A stretch of 64,000 nucleotides of DNA from Pollutimonas bauzanensis (GTDB lineage: Bacteria > Pseudomonadota > Gammaproteobacteria > Burkholderiales > Burkholderiaceae_B), in the NCBI RefSeq assembly GCF_900129885.1, contig NZ_FQXE01000012.1, positions 62,001-126,000 on the forward strand. Direction: 5' to 3'. Below, in pieces: positions 49,048 through 56,788 of the stretch. Under the pieces are notes generated by a model, which saw only the letters and a program-made list of their open reading frames with translations, had not been told where the DNA came from and did not search any database. The position numbers and the translations under genes were made by a program. How positions within the stretch are numbered: position 1 is the stretch's first letter; every line of letters begins with the position of its first letter.

Positions 49048-49812
49048 ATGAATCCGAATCCTCGCCAGCTCAAGCTCCTGCAGCATGTGCATGAGCGCCA
49101 TTCCAGCACTGTCGACGAACTGGCGACCCGATTGAGCGTAACGGTGCAGACCGTCAGGCGCGACGTGCAGCGCCTGTCGGAGGCTGGCCTGCTGGCGCGC
49201 TTTCATGGCGGCGTGCGCCTGCCCAATTCCACCATCGAAAACATCGCCCATCACCAGCGCGAGAACCTGCACGCCGAGGGCAAGCGCCGCATTGCCGAAA
49301 CCGTGGCGCGGGCCGTGCCCAATGATTGTTCCTTATTGATCAATATCGGCACGACCACCGAGGCAATCGCCAAGGCGCTGATGCAGCACACCGGCTTGCG
49401 CGTCATCACCAACAACATCAATGTGGCCGCCATACTGAGCCGCAACCAGAACAGCGAAGTGATAGTGGCGGGCGGCGTGGTGCGCCCGCGCGACCACGGC
49501 ATCGTGGGCGAAGCGACGGTGGATTTCATACGCCAGTTCAAGGTCGATATTGCCTTGATCGGCATATCCGGCATCGAGGCGGACGGGTCGCTGCGCGATT
49601 TCGACTATCGCGAAGTCAAAGTATCGCAGGCTATCATCTCGCATGCGCGCGAAGTATGGCTGGCCGCCGACGCCAGCAAATTCAACCGGCCCGCCATGGT
49701 CCGCGTGGCGCATCTGGGGCAGATCGACCGCCTTTTCACCGATGCCGCGCCGCCGGAGCCGTTTCCCGACCTGCTGGCCCATGCCCAGGTGCGCTGCGAC
49801 ATCGCCATCTGA
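49048..49812 (+). CDS. glpR: GlpR, DeoR-family glycerol regulator
   Basis: A 254-residue repressor with an N-terminal DeoR helix-turn-helix (LLQHVHERHSSTVDELATRL, then VTVQTVRRDVQRLSEAGLL) and a C-terminal sugar-phosphate isomerase-like effector domain (NDCSLLINIGTTTEAIAKAL). In this family glycerol 3-phosphate releases the repressor. It is divergent from the transport operon and followed after 30 bases by glpK. The frame is open further upstream, but the ATG at 49048 is where family-like sequence starts. Confidence 0.93.
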   Translation: MNPNPRQLKLLQHVHERHSSTVDELATRLSVTVQTVRRDVQRLSEAGLLARFHGGVRLPNSTIENIAHHQRENLHAEGKRRIAETVARAVPNDCSLLINIGTTTEAIAKALMQHTGLRVITNNINVAAILSRNQNSEVIVAGGVVRPRDHGIVGEATVDFIRQFKVDIALIGISGIEADGSLRDFDYREVKVSQAIISHAREVWLAADASKFNRPAMVRVAHLGQIDRLFTDAAPPEPFPDLLAHAQVRCDIAI

Positions 49813-49842
49813 TACGAATCCGCCCGAAATCTCCGAGCCGCC

Positions 49843-51336
49843 ATGACTTATATACTCGCCCTCGATCAAGGAACCTCCAGCACGCGCAGCATTGTCTTCG
49901 ACAAGCCCGGGCGCATCGTCGCGCTGGCGCAAAGGGAACTCACCCAGATCTATCCCGAACCGGGCTGGGTCGAGCACGACCCGGTGGAAATCTGGCAAAC
50001 CCAGCTGGCCACAGCCCGCGAAGCCATCGCCAAGGCCGGCCTGCGGGCCGGCGACATCACCGCCCTGGGCATTACCAATCAGCGCGAAACCACGCTGGTC
50101 TGGAACCGCAAGACCGGCCAGCCCATCTACAACGCCATCGTCTGGCAGGACCGGCGCGCCGAGCCGACCTGCGCCGAACTGCGCGCGCGAGGCCTGGATA
50201 GCCTTATCCTGGAAAAGACCGGGCTGCGCGTGGACGCTTATTTTTCCGGCACCAAGCTCAAGTGGATACTCGACCACGTGCCGCAAGCCCGCGAGCAGGC
50301 GCGCCGCGGCGAGCTTGCCTTCGGCACCATAGACAGCTGGCTGATCTGGCAACTGACCAAAGGCGGCAAGCACAGCACCGACGTCAGCAATGCCTCGCGC
50401 ACCATGCTGTTCAACGTGCACAGCAACCAATGGGATGACGAGCTGCTGCAGGCGCTGGACATAGAACCGGCCCTGATGCCGCAAGTGCTGCCCTCGGCCG
50501 CCGAGTTCGGAGCGGCGCAGGCCGACCTCCTGGGGCAGGCGATCCCGATTTGCGGCGTGGCGGGCGACCAGCAAAGCGCGCTGTTCGGCCAGGCCTGCTT
50601 CAGCGCCGGCATGGCCAAGAACACCTATGGCACCGGCTGCTTCATGCTGATGCATACCGGCAACAAATTCCAGGTGTCGCAAAACGGCCTGGTCACCACC
50701 AGCGCCGCGCAGACCAGCGCGCAAACCGAATTCGCCATGGAAGGCAGCGTATTCGTCGCCGGCGCCGTGGTCCAGTGGCTGCGGGACGGGCTCAACGCCT
50801 TCAAGAAAAGCAGTGAAATCGAGACTCTTGCGCAAAGCGTGCCCGACTCGGGCGGCGTGATGCTGGTGCCGGCCTTTACCGGGCTGGGCGCGCCGTACTG
50901 GAAGCCGGAAGCGCGCGGCACGATTACCGGCCTGACGCGCGGCAGCACCATGGCGCATATTGCCCGGGCGGCGCTGGAAAGCATCGCCTACCAGAGCGCC
51001 GCATTGCTGCTGGCCATGAGCCGCGACGCCGTGGCCGCGGGTTCCGCGCCGCTGGCCGAGCTGCGCGTCGACGGCGGCGCCAGCGTCAACGATTTGCTCA
51101 TGCAGTTCCAGGCGGACTTGCTGGGCATCCCGGTCGTGCGCCCCACCATGGTGGAAACCACCGCGCTGGGCGCCGCCTACCTGGCAGGGCTGAGCAGCGG
51201 CATTTATGAAAACAAGGAAGAATTATCGGCGCTCTGGCAAGAGGAGCGCCGCTTCATGCCCCAACTGGCCCGGGCCGATGCGCGGGCCTTGATGGAGAAG
51301 TGGGAACACGCGCTGCGGCAGACCACGGCCGAATAG
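49843..51336 (+). CDS. glpK: GlpK, glycerol kinase
   Basis: A 497-residue FGGY kinase that makes glycerol 3-phosphate from glycerol and [19 protein letters not shown] at the N-terminus, [20 protein letters not shown] and [20 protein letters not shown] in the C-terminal domain are diagnostic. It supplies the substrate of GlpD and the likely inducer of GlpR. No aquaporin gene glpF accompanies it; the ABC importer takes that role here. Confidence 0.98.
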   Translation: MTYILALDQGTSSTRSIVFDKPGRIVALAQRELTQIYPEPGWVEHDPVEIWQTQLATAREAIAKAGLRAGDITALGITNQRETTLVWNRKTGQPIYNAIVWQDRRAEPTCAELRARGLDSLILEKTGLRVDAYFSGTKLKWILDHVPQAREQARRGELAFGTIDSWLIWQLTKGGKHSTDVSNASRTMLFNVHSNQWDDELLQALDIEPALMPQVLPSAAEFGAAQADLLGQAIPICGVAGDQQSALFGQACFSAGMAKNTYGTGCFMLMHTGNKFQVSQNGLVTTSAAQTSAQTEFAMEGSVFVAGAVVQWLRDGLNAFKKSSEIETLAQSVPDSGGVMLVPAFTGLGAPYWKPEARGTITGLTRGSTMAHIARAALESIAYQSAALLLAMSRDAVAAGSAPLAELRVDGGASVNDLLMQFQADLLGIPVVRPTMVETTALGAAYLAGLSSGIYENKEELSALWQEERRFMPQLARADARALMEKWEHALRQTTAE

Positions 51337-51377
51337 CCGCTGGCGAGCTCTTGCTTTTCTTGCGTGGGGACGCGCCC

Positions 51378-51398
51378 GGCCAGGGCCCGTCCCTGGCC
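51378..51398. terminator. Stem-loop after glpK
   Basis: GGCCAGGG-cccgt-CCCTGGCC, perfect 8-base arms, 42 bases after the glpK stop. No T-run follows on the + strand, so it may be an inefficient terminator or an mRNA-stabilising structure. Confidence 0.4.
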
Positions 51399-51431
51399 TA
51401 CAATAAGGCCATTCTTCAAATAGGCCCAGCC

Positions 51432-52586
51432 ATGCCTGCCTCGAACCCTGCCGCCGCCCCCGTCTATGTCGCCTGGACGGAAAATGAACAATCGCGCAAG
51501 GCGCAATGGCTTGCGCAGGACGGCCACGGCCTGCCCAAGCGCATCGTCGCGGCCGACGACACCCTGAGCGCCGACGCCGCCTACCGCCTGATCAGCCAGG
51601 GGACATCCGTGCTTTGGCGCGGCGACTTCCAAAATGGCCGGCAGCTTCTGCAGGCGCTGGCGCGCCGCATCGACAAAAAGAAAAAGCCCGCCCGCGCCAA
51701 AGCCGAACCCGCCTCCCCGCTCGATGAGTTCAATCGGCACCGCCTGCACCAGTCGCAGCGCACCCAGCTGCTGAACAAACTGCTGATCGAACTGGAGGCC
51801 GATGCCGGCATAGCGCTGCGCCGCGCGCCCGATGCGCGGGAAGCCTGCCATGCCGCCCTGGGCGAGACCCGCGCACCCTTTTTGCTGCCGCTGAGGGCTC
51901 TGCAGGGGATCATAGGCGCGCACGAGTGGCGCAAGAAAGGCGTGGCCGTTCCCGCGCTGGCCCATCCCATCCATGTGCATTACGGGGTGTTTTCACCCAA
52001 TCGCGGCGAGTATATCGACCTGGTCGCGCAAGCGCCTTTGCCGGCGCGGGATCTGGCCTTCGATATCGGCACCGGCAGCGGCGTGCTGGCGGCGGTGCTG
52101 GCGCAGCGCGGAATCGGCAGGATCATCGCCACCGACCAGGACCCGCGGGCCCTGGCTTGCGCCCGCGAGAACATCGACCGGCTCGGCTTCAGCCAGGTCA
52201 TCGATCTGCAGCAAGCCGACCTGTTTCCGCAAGGCAAGAGCAGCCTGATCGTCTGCAACCCGCCCTGGCTGCCCGCCAAGCCCACCGTTGCCATCGAACG
52301 CGCCATTTACGATCCCGGCAGCGGCATGCTGCTGGGCTTTCTCAATGGTCTGGCCGGCCACCTGGAACCCGGCGGCGAGGGCTGGCTGATCATGTCGGAC
52401 CTGGCCGAACATCTGGGCCTGCGCAGCCGCGAGTTTCTGCTGCAGGCGATTGCCGCCGCGGGCTTGCGCGTGGCGGGCCGTCTGGATGCGCGCCCGGCGC
52501 ACCCCAAGGCCATGGACGAGTCCGATCCCTTGCATATGGCGCGGCGCGCCGAAGTCACGTCGTTATGGCGCCTGATGCGAGACTAG
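51432..52586 (+). CDS. Class I SAM-dependent methyltransferase (NPPW type)
   Basis: A 384-residue protein. The C-terminal half is a small-domain methyltransferase with SAM motif LAFDIGTGSGVLAAVLAQ, the acidic TDQDPRALACAREN and the catalytic-loop motif NPPW. The N-P-P pattern is used by enzymes that methylate amide or exocyclic nitrogens (HemK/PrmB/RlmG/RsmC). The first 180 residues match no family I can name and may bind the substrate. The target is unknown. The ATG at 51432 is chosen because upstream codons overlap glpK. Confidence 0.82.
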   Translation: MPASNPAAAPVYVAWTENEQSRKAQWLAQDGHGLPKRIVAADDTLSADAAYRLISQGTSVLWRGDFQNGRQLLQALARRIDKKKKPARAKAEPASPLDEFNRHRLHQSQRTQLLNKLLIELEADAGIALRRAPDAREACHAALGETRAPFLLPLRALQGIIGAHEWRKKGVAVPALAHPIHVHYGVFSPNRGEYIDLVAQAPLPARDLAFDIGTGSGVLAAVLAQRGIGRIIATDQDPRALACARENIDRLGFSQVIDLQQADLFPQGKSSLIVCNPPWLPAKPTVAIERAIYDPGSGMLLGFLNGLAGHLEPGGEGWLIMSDLAEHLGLRSREFLLQAIAAAGLRVAGRLDARPAHPKAMDESDPLHMARRAEVTSLWRLMRD

Positions 52587-52656
52587 CGCGGCCGCGCGCC
52601 GGCATGGTTTATGATGAAACCATTGGATTACCCGCCCTGGAGGCAAGCCCTGGATC

Positions 52657-53124
52657 ATGCTGCAAAAAATCATTCTCGCCATCGCCGTTTTCATCATCAT
52701 CCTGGTTGCGCTGACCTTCGGCGAAACCATAGCCTACGAGGCGTTCGCGTGGATCTCCCATATAACAGGGCTGGTCGTCCATAATTTCTCGGACATTTAC
52801 TATGCCGTCAAAAACTATGTCGCCCTCCATGCCATAAAGGTGCTGATAGCGCTGGCGCTGACCGTGCCCATCAGCCTGTGGATCATCAAAAGCAAGAGCG
52901 ACGAGCTCGACAAGCCCACCAATCATCGCAAGATCGCCATAGTCCTGGCGATCTTCCTGGGCTGGCTGGGAGCGCACCGCTTTTACCTGGGCCAGATCGG
53001 CTGGGGCATTTTCTATCTGGCCGTCTGCTACTTTTTCGCGCCGCTGGCCATTGTGCTGGGCTTGATCGACGCTGTCCGCTATATGTTCATGAGCGACGAA
53101 GACTTTGCCCTGGTCCGCAATTGA
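52657..53124 (+). CDS. TM2-domain membrane protein
   Basis: A 155-residue protein with four predicted membrane helices. The C-terminal TM2 domain is recognised by GWLGAHRFYLGQIGWGIFYL and a following helix. The first 80 residues hold two further helices. TM2 domains occur in small membrane proteins of unknown function. It lies 70 bases after the methyltransferase gene and 17 bases before the lipoate-ligase-like gene. Confidence 0.85.
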   Translation: MLQKIILAIAVFIIILVALTFGETIAYEAFAWISHITGLVVHNFSDIYYAVKNYVALHAIKVLIALALTVPISLWIIKSKSDELDKPTNHRKIAIVLAIFLGWLGAHRFYLGQIGWGIFYLAVCYFFAPLAIVLGLIDAVRYMFMSDEDFALVRN

Positions 53125-53141
53125 ATCGTCCCGCCCCCGCT

Positions 53142-53867
53142 ATGCCGTTCCAGCTGTCGCCCCCTCCCGCCGGGCTCTGCCAGGATGCGCGATTCGACGA
53201 ATCGCTGATTGCGATGGCCGCGCAGAACGGCCCCATGGCTTGCGTGTGGGAATCCGGCCAGGGGCTGGTGGTGCCGCGCACCTACCAGCGCTTTGAATCC
53301 TTTGCCGCGGCCTGCGCCGAATTTGCCGGGCTGGGCTGGCCGGTCAGCGTGCGCCAGTCCGGCGGCGGCATCGTTCCGCAAGGGCCCGGCATCGTCAACC
53401 TGAGCCTGGCTTACGCGGCGCAGGGCAAGCCGCTGGACCACTCCGACGAGGCCTATCTGCTGATATGCCGGGTGATCGCCGGGGCCCTGCAAGAGCACGG
53501 CATCGTCAGCCAGCCACAGGCCGTCGAAGGGTCATTTTGCGACGGCCGCTATAACCTGGCGGTCGGGCAAGGCGCCTCGGCCAGGAAAATCGCCGGGACG
53601 GCGCAGCTGTGGCGCCGCCACACCCTGGCCTCTACCCGCGACACCGTGCAAATGGTGCTGGTCCATGCGCTGATACTGGCTGCGGTGGATGCGGACGCGC
53701 TCACCGCTTGCGCCAACCGCTTTGAACAGGCGGTGGGCAATCACAAGCGCTACGGCAGCGACCGCATTGCTTCCCTGGACGAATTGTGCAATACGCCCGG
53801 CCACGCCCGGGAAGCGTTCACGCTTGCCCTGAAAGACTCCTTGCGGCGCCAGCTCGTTTCCCCCTGA
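53142..53867 (+). CDS. Lipoate-protein ligase A family protein
   Basis: A 241-residue protein of the biotin/lipoate ligase fold. VRQSGGGIVPQGPGIVNLSL corresponds to the substrate-binding RRxSGGG block, and GSFCDGRYNLAVGQ followed by ARKIAGTAQLWRR carries the catalytic Lys. It is shorter than E. coli LplA (337), lacking the C-terminal domain, so it could be a ligase needing a partner, an octanoyl/lipoyl transferase, or a relative with another acyl substrate. The ATG at 53142 follows the TM2 gene stop. Confidence 0.8.
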   Translation: MPFQLSPPPAGLCQDARFDESLIAMAAQNGPMACVWESGQGLVVPRTYQRFESFAAACAEFAGLGWPVSVRQSGGGIVPQGPGIVNLSLAYAAQGKPLDHSDEAYLLICRVIAGALQEHGIVSQPQAVEGSFCDGRYNLAVGQGASARKIAGTAQLWRRHTLASTRDTVQMVLVHALILAAVDADALTACANRFEQAVGNHKRYGSDRIASLDELCNTPGHAREAFTLALKDSLRRQLVSP

Positions 53868-53941
53868 CGGGGATGCCGACTGGCGGAAATCCGCGTTTCG
53901 TTACATAATGTAAAGTTGTTCATCCTAGCGGAACATGTTTC

Positions 53942-54100
53942 ATGATTATGATGTTGCCTTTTTTGACCGGCATGCTCGCGGTCTGGTTCGGCATCCGGGG
54001 GCAACGCCCCGCCTGTCTTTCGTTCTGGGCGATCACCCTGGCGGTTTTCGCCGTCTGGTGCAGGTTCCACATGACTGACCCTTTGGGATTATCGCTTTAA
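53942..54100 (+). CDS. Small membrane protein upstream of dsbB (DUF5993-like)
   Basis: A 52-residue protein with two membrane helices: MMLPFLTGMLAVWFG and SFWAITLAVFAVWCRFHMTD. The pattern of two helices ending with W.R.H.TD.L and the position three bases before dsbB match the small family annotated as DUF5993. Its function is unknown; tight coupling suggests a link to disulphide-bond formation. Confidence 0.75.
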   Translation: MIMMLPFLTGMLAVWFGIRGQRPACLSFWAITLAVFAVWCRFHMTDPLGLSL

Positions 54101-54103
54101 GCC

Positions 54104-54670
54104 ATGTCGAACCACTACTTCCACAACGACCGTTTTCGCCTGTCGCGCACGCTCAACATGCTGGCGCTGGCCGGCGTCTGCGCCATCCTGCTCGCGGCCT
54201 TCGCCTGGCAGTTGGCCTTCGACGAACTGCCCTGCCCCCTGTGCCTGCTGCAACGGGTGGCGTTCGTGCTGGTGGGCCTGGGGCTGCTGCTCAATGTACG
54301 GTTCGGCCCTTCGCCGCTGCATTACGGCATGATAGTGCTGTCGGCGCTGGGAGGCGCCATCGCGGCCGGGCGGCAGGTGCTGCTGCATATCGGGCCGGGC
54401 GACCCTGGCTATGGCCCGCCCTTGCTGGGCATGCATTTCTACACCTGGGCCTTGATCCTGTTCGCGGCCTTCATGGCCTGGAGCGGCATCATGCTGATGC
54501 TGGATCGCCGCTGCACCGACCAGCCCGATGCGCGCCAGGCCAGCCGCGCGGCCCGCGCCATCATGTGGCTGTTCTTTTTGCTGGTGCTGGGCAATATGGC
54601 GTCGACCATGCTGGAATGCGGTTTCGGCTCCTGCCCCGACAACCCGGCAAGCTATCTTTGGCTGAGTTGA
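54104..54670 (+). CDS. dsbB: DsbB, disulphide bond formation protein B
   Basis: A 188-residue four-helix membrane protein that reoxidises DsbA and passes electrons to quinone. The first redox pair is CPLC (DELPCPLCLLQRVAF). The periplasmic loop between helices 3 and 4 has no obvious equivalent of E. coli Cys104/Cys130; instead two cysteines lie at the end in LECGFGSCPDNP, as in shorter DsbB forms. Start 3 bases after the small membrane gene. Confidence 0.92.
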   Translation: MSNHYFHNDRFRLSRTLNMLALAGVCAILLAAFAWQLAFDELPCPLCLLQRVAFVLVGLGLLLNVRFGPSPLHYGMIVLSALGGAIAAGRQVLLHIGPGDPGYGPPLLGMHFYTWALILFAAFMAWSGIMLMLDRRCTDQPDARQASRAARAIMWLFFLLVLGNMASTMLECGFGSCPDNPASYLWLS

Positions 54671-54708
54671 TCCGCCACAAGGAAATGCTCCTGCGCGCCT
54701 GATCAAAA

Positions 54709-54730
54709 GCGCGGCGGCGCGATGCCGCGC
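54709..54730. terminator. GC-rich hairpin after dsbB
   Basis: GCGCGGC and GCCGCGC, perfect 7-base arms with an 8-base loop, 38 bases after the dsbB stop. It is followed by aacgcatatt, not by a T-run, so termination is uncertain. Confidence 0.35.
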
Positions 54731-54745
54731 AACGCATATTCCATT

Positions 54746-54769
54746 ACAATATCGTTAACATTGTAAACG
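54746..54769 (+). promoter_or_regulatory. Overlapping palindromes before the ribbon-helix-helix gene
   Basis: ACAAT-N9-ATTGT (54746-54764) overlaps CGTT-N9-AACG (54753-54769). A TACAAT -10-like hexamer is part of it (54745-54750). The ATG of the ribbon-helix-helix gene follows 11 bases later, so autoregulation is plausible. Confidence 0.4.
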
Positions 54770-54779
54770 TTGATCAGCC

Positions 54780-54983
54780 ATGGAAAACAAGACCGCGCGA
54801 CTCACAGTGCTCATCGACCCTCGCAAGAAGAAGGCCTTTGAGCAGCTCTGTGCCAGCCAGGACATCACCCCTTCGCAGGTGGTGCGCCAATTGATACGCG
54901 ACTATCTGACGCAGCATGGCGTGAGCTACGGCAAGGCCAGCGTCACGACCAACCCGCAGGTCAAGAGCCCGTCCAGCGAATAA
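54780..54983 (+). CDS. Ribbon-helix-helix DNA-binding protein (CopG/Arc type)
   Basis: A 67-residue protein. RLTVLIDPRKKKAFEQLCAS gives the beta strand and first helix, and ITPSQVVRQLIRDYLTQHG the second helix of a ribbon-helix-helix fold; the last 20 residues look disordered. Such proteins bind DNA as dimers. No toxin gene is adjacent, so it is probably a stand-alone regulator. Palindromes upstream suggest control of its own gene. Confidence 0.82.
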   Translation: MENKTARLTVLIDPRKKKAFEQLCASQDITPSQVVRQLIRDYLTQHGVSYGKASVTTNPQVKSPSSE

Positions 54984-55007
54984 GCGGACTCCGGCTTCCG
55001 CCACGGC

Positions 55008-56690
55008 TCAGCTTTTTCCGGCATCCGGCGTGGCGGGCGCGCTGCCCGCCTCGGCGTGCAGCAAGGCCGCCACCAGCTCGGACAAGGTCTCGGTAAAGTT
55101 GCCGGGGCCCAGCTTTTCAAGCAGGCCCATTTTGCGCAGCTTGTGATAAACCCGGGAATTGGCTTCGGTAAGCACCACGCGCACGCCTCTGGCCTGCAGG
55201 CCCAGCACCACTTCTTCGAGTGTTTGCAAGCCCGTCGCATCGATGAACGGCACATGCCCGAGGCGGATGATTAGCACCCGCGGGTCGGTATGCGTGTCGG
55301 CCAGGGCGCGCTCGAAGGCCCCGACAGCCGCAAAGAAAAACGGACCATCCACCGCATATACCAGGACGCCCGCCGGCAGATGATGCAAGCCTTCGCGGGC
55401 CAGCTCCTTGTCCAGGTCCACGCCGTTCTGCTGGCGCACCACCACGCTTTCAGCCATGCGCCGCATGAAGTGCAGCATGGCCAGCACCACCCCTATGTTC
55501 ACGGCCACCACCAGATCGGCGAAAACCGTCAGGCCGAAGGTGACCAGCAGAATCGCCACATCGGCGCGCGGAGCGCGCTTCACCATCTTGACCACATGCC
55601 GCAGTTCGCTCATGTTCCAGGCCACGATGAACAGAATGGCGGCAAGGCAGGCCAGCGGAATATTGGCGGCCAGAGGGGCCAGGAACAGCAGGACCACCAC
55701 CAGGGTGAGCGCGTGCACTATCCCGGCGATGGGGCTGGTTCCGCCATTGCGGATATTGGTGGCCGTGCGCGCGATGGCGCCGGTGGCCGCAATCCCGCCA
55801 AACAGCGGGGCCACGATATTGGCCAGGCCCTGGCCTATCAATTCCTGGTTGGAATTGTGCCGGGTTCCGGCCATCCCGTCGGCCACGACCGCCGACAGCA
55901 GCGACTCGATCGCGCCCAGCATGGCGATGGCGAAAGCGGGACCTATCAGTTCGACCAGCCTGGACAGGGTCACCGCCGGAAAAGCCCATGTCGGCAGGCC
56001 GCGGGGAATCTCGCCATAGGTGCTGCCTATGGTGGCCACGCTGTCGAAATGGAATATGGCCTGGATGAGGGTGACGACCACCAGGGCCACGAGCGGCCCC
56101 GGCACCCGCGCCAGGCGCGGTATGCGCGAGGCGAAGATGACCAGCAGCAAGGCGATGCAGGCAAGCGCGGTGGTGGCCCAGTCCAGTTGCGGCAGCGCCT
56201 GCAGCAGGTTCCAGAGTTTTTGGTGGAAATGCTCGCCGCCCACCGCCGGCAGACCGAAGAAATCTTTCCACTGCCCGACCCAGATGACCACGCCGATACC
56301 GGCGGTGAAGCCGGCGATGACCGGCGCGGGGATGAATTTGATGACGGCGCCCAGGCGGGCCACGCCAAAGAGCAGCAGAATGACGCCCGCCATCAGGGTG
56401 GCGATCTGCAGGCCGTCGACGCCGTATTTGGCCACGATGCCGGCCAGGATCACGATAAAGGCGCCGGTGGGGCCGGCGATCTGCACCCGGCTGCCGCCGA
56501 ACAGCGAAACAATGATGCCAGCGATGATGGCCGTGTAGATGCCCTGCTCCGGCTTGACGCCCGACGCGATCGCGAACGCCATGGCCAGAGGCAGCGCCAC
56601 GACCCCGACGATCAGCCCCGCGACGATATTCGAAAGCCAGTGCGGGCGCCGTAGCAAGCCTGCGCGATACGCATCGAGAAGAGCAAACAT
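55008..56690 (-). CDS. SulP-family anion transporter with STAS domain
   Basis: A 560-residue transporter. About 12-14 membrane helices start with NIVAGLIVGVVALPLAMAFA, the family N-terminal block, followed by GSRVQIAGPTGAFIVILAGI. The STAS domain occupies about residues 430-545 (VLIIRLGHVPFIDATGLQTL). SulP proteins carry sulphate, bicarbonate or dicarboxylates; the substrate here cannot be told (DauA-like dicarboxylate and sulphate uptake are both possible). No carbonic anhydrase gene is adjacent. Confidence 0.92.
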   Translation of the reverse strand: MFALLDAYRAGLLRRPHWLSNIVAGLIVGVVALPLAMAFAIASGVKPEQGIYTAIIAGIIVSLFGGSRVQIAGPTGAFIVILAGIVAKYGVDGLQIATLMAGVILLLFGVARLGAVIKFIPAPVIAGFTAGIGVVIWVGQWKDFFGLPAVGGEHFHQKLWNLLQALPQLDWATTALACIALLLVIFASRIPRLARVPGPLVALVVVTLIQAIFHFDSVATIGSTYGEIPRGLPTWAFPAVTLSRLVELIGPAFAIAMLGAIESLLSAVVADGMAGTRHNSNQELIGQGLANIVAPLFGGIAATGAIARTATNIRNGGTSPIAGIVHALTLVVVLLFLAPLAANIPLACLAAILFIVAWNMSELRHVVKMVKRAPRADVAILLVTFGLTVFADLVVAVNIGVVLAMLHFMRRMAESVVVRQQNGVDLDKELAREGLHHLPAGVLVYAVDGPFFFAAVGAFERALADTHTDPRVLIIRLGHVPFIDATGLQTLEEVVLGLQARGVRVVLTEANSRVYHKLRKMGLLEKLGPGNFTETLSELVAALLHAEAGSAPATPDAGKS

Positions 56691-56788
56691 CCTTACCCCG
56701 GATAAGCCAATATAATGTGGCTTTGATTATAATACGATGTAAACCCGGGATGCGCGGCCCGCCGCCACATATTCATCCTGCCCGCCGA

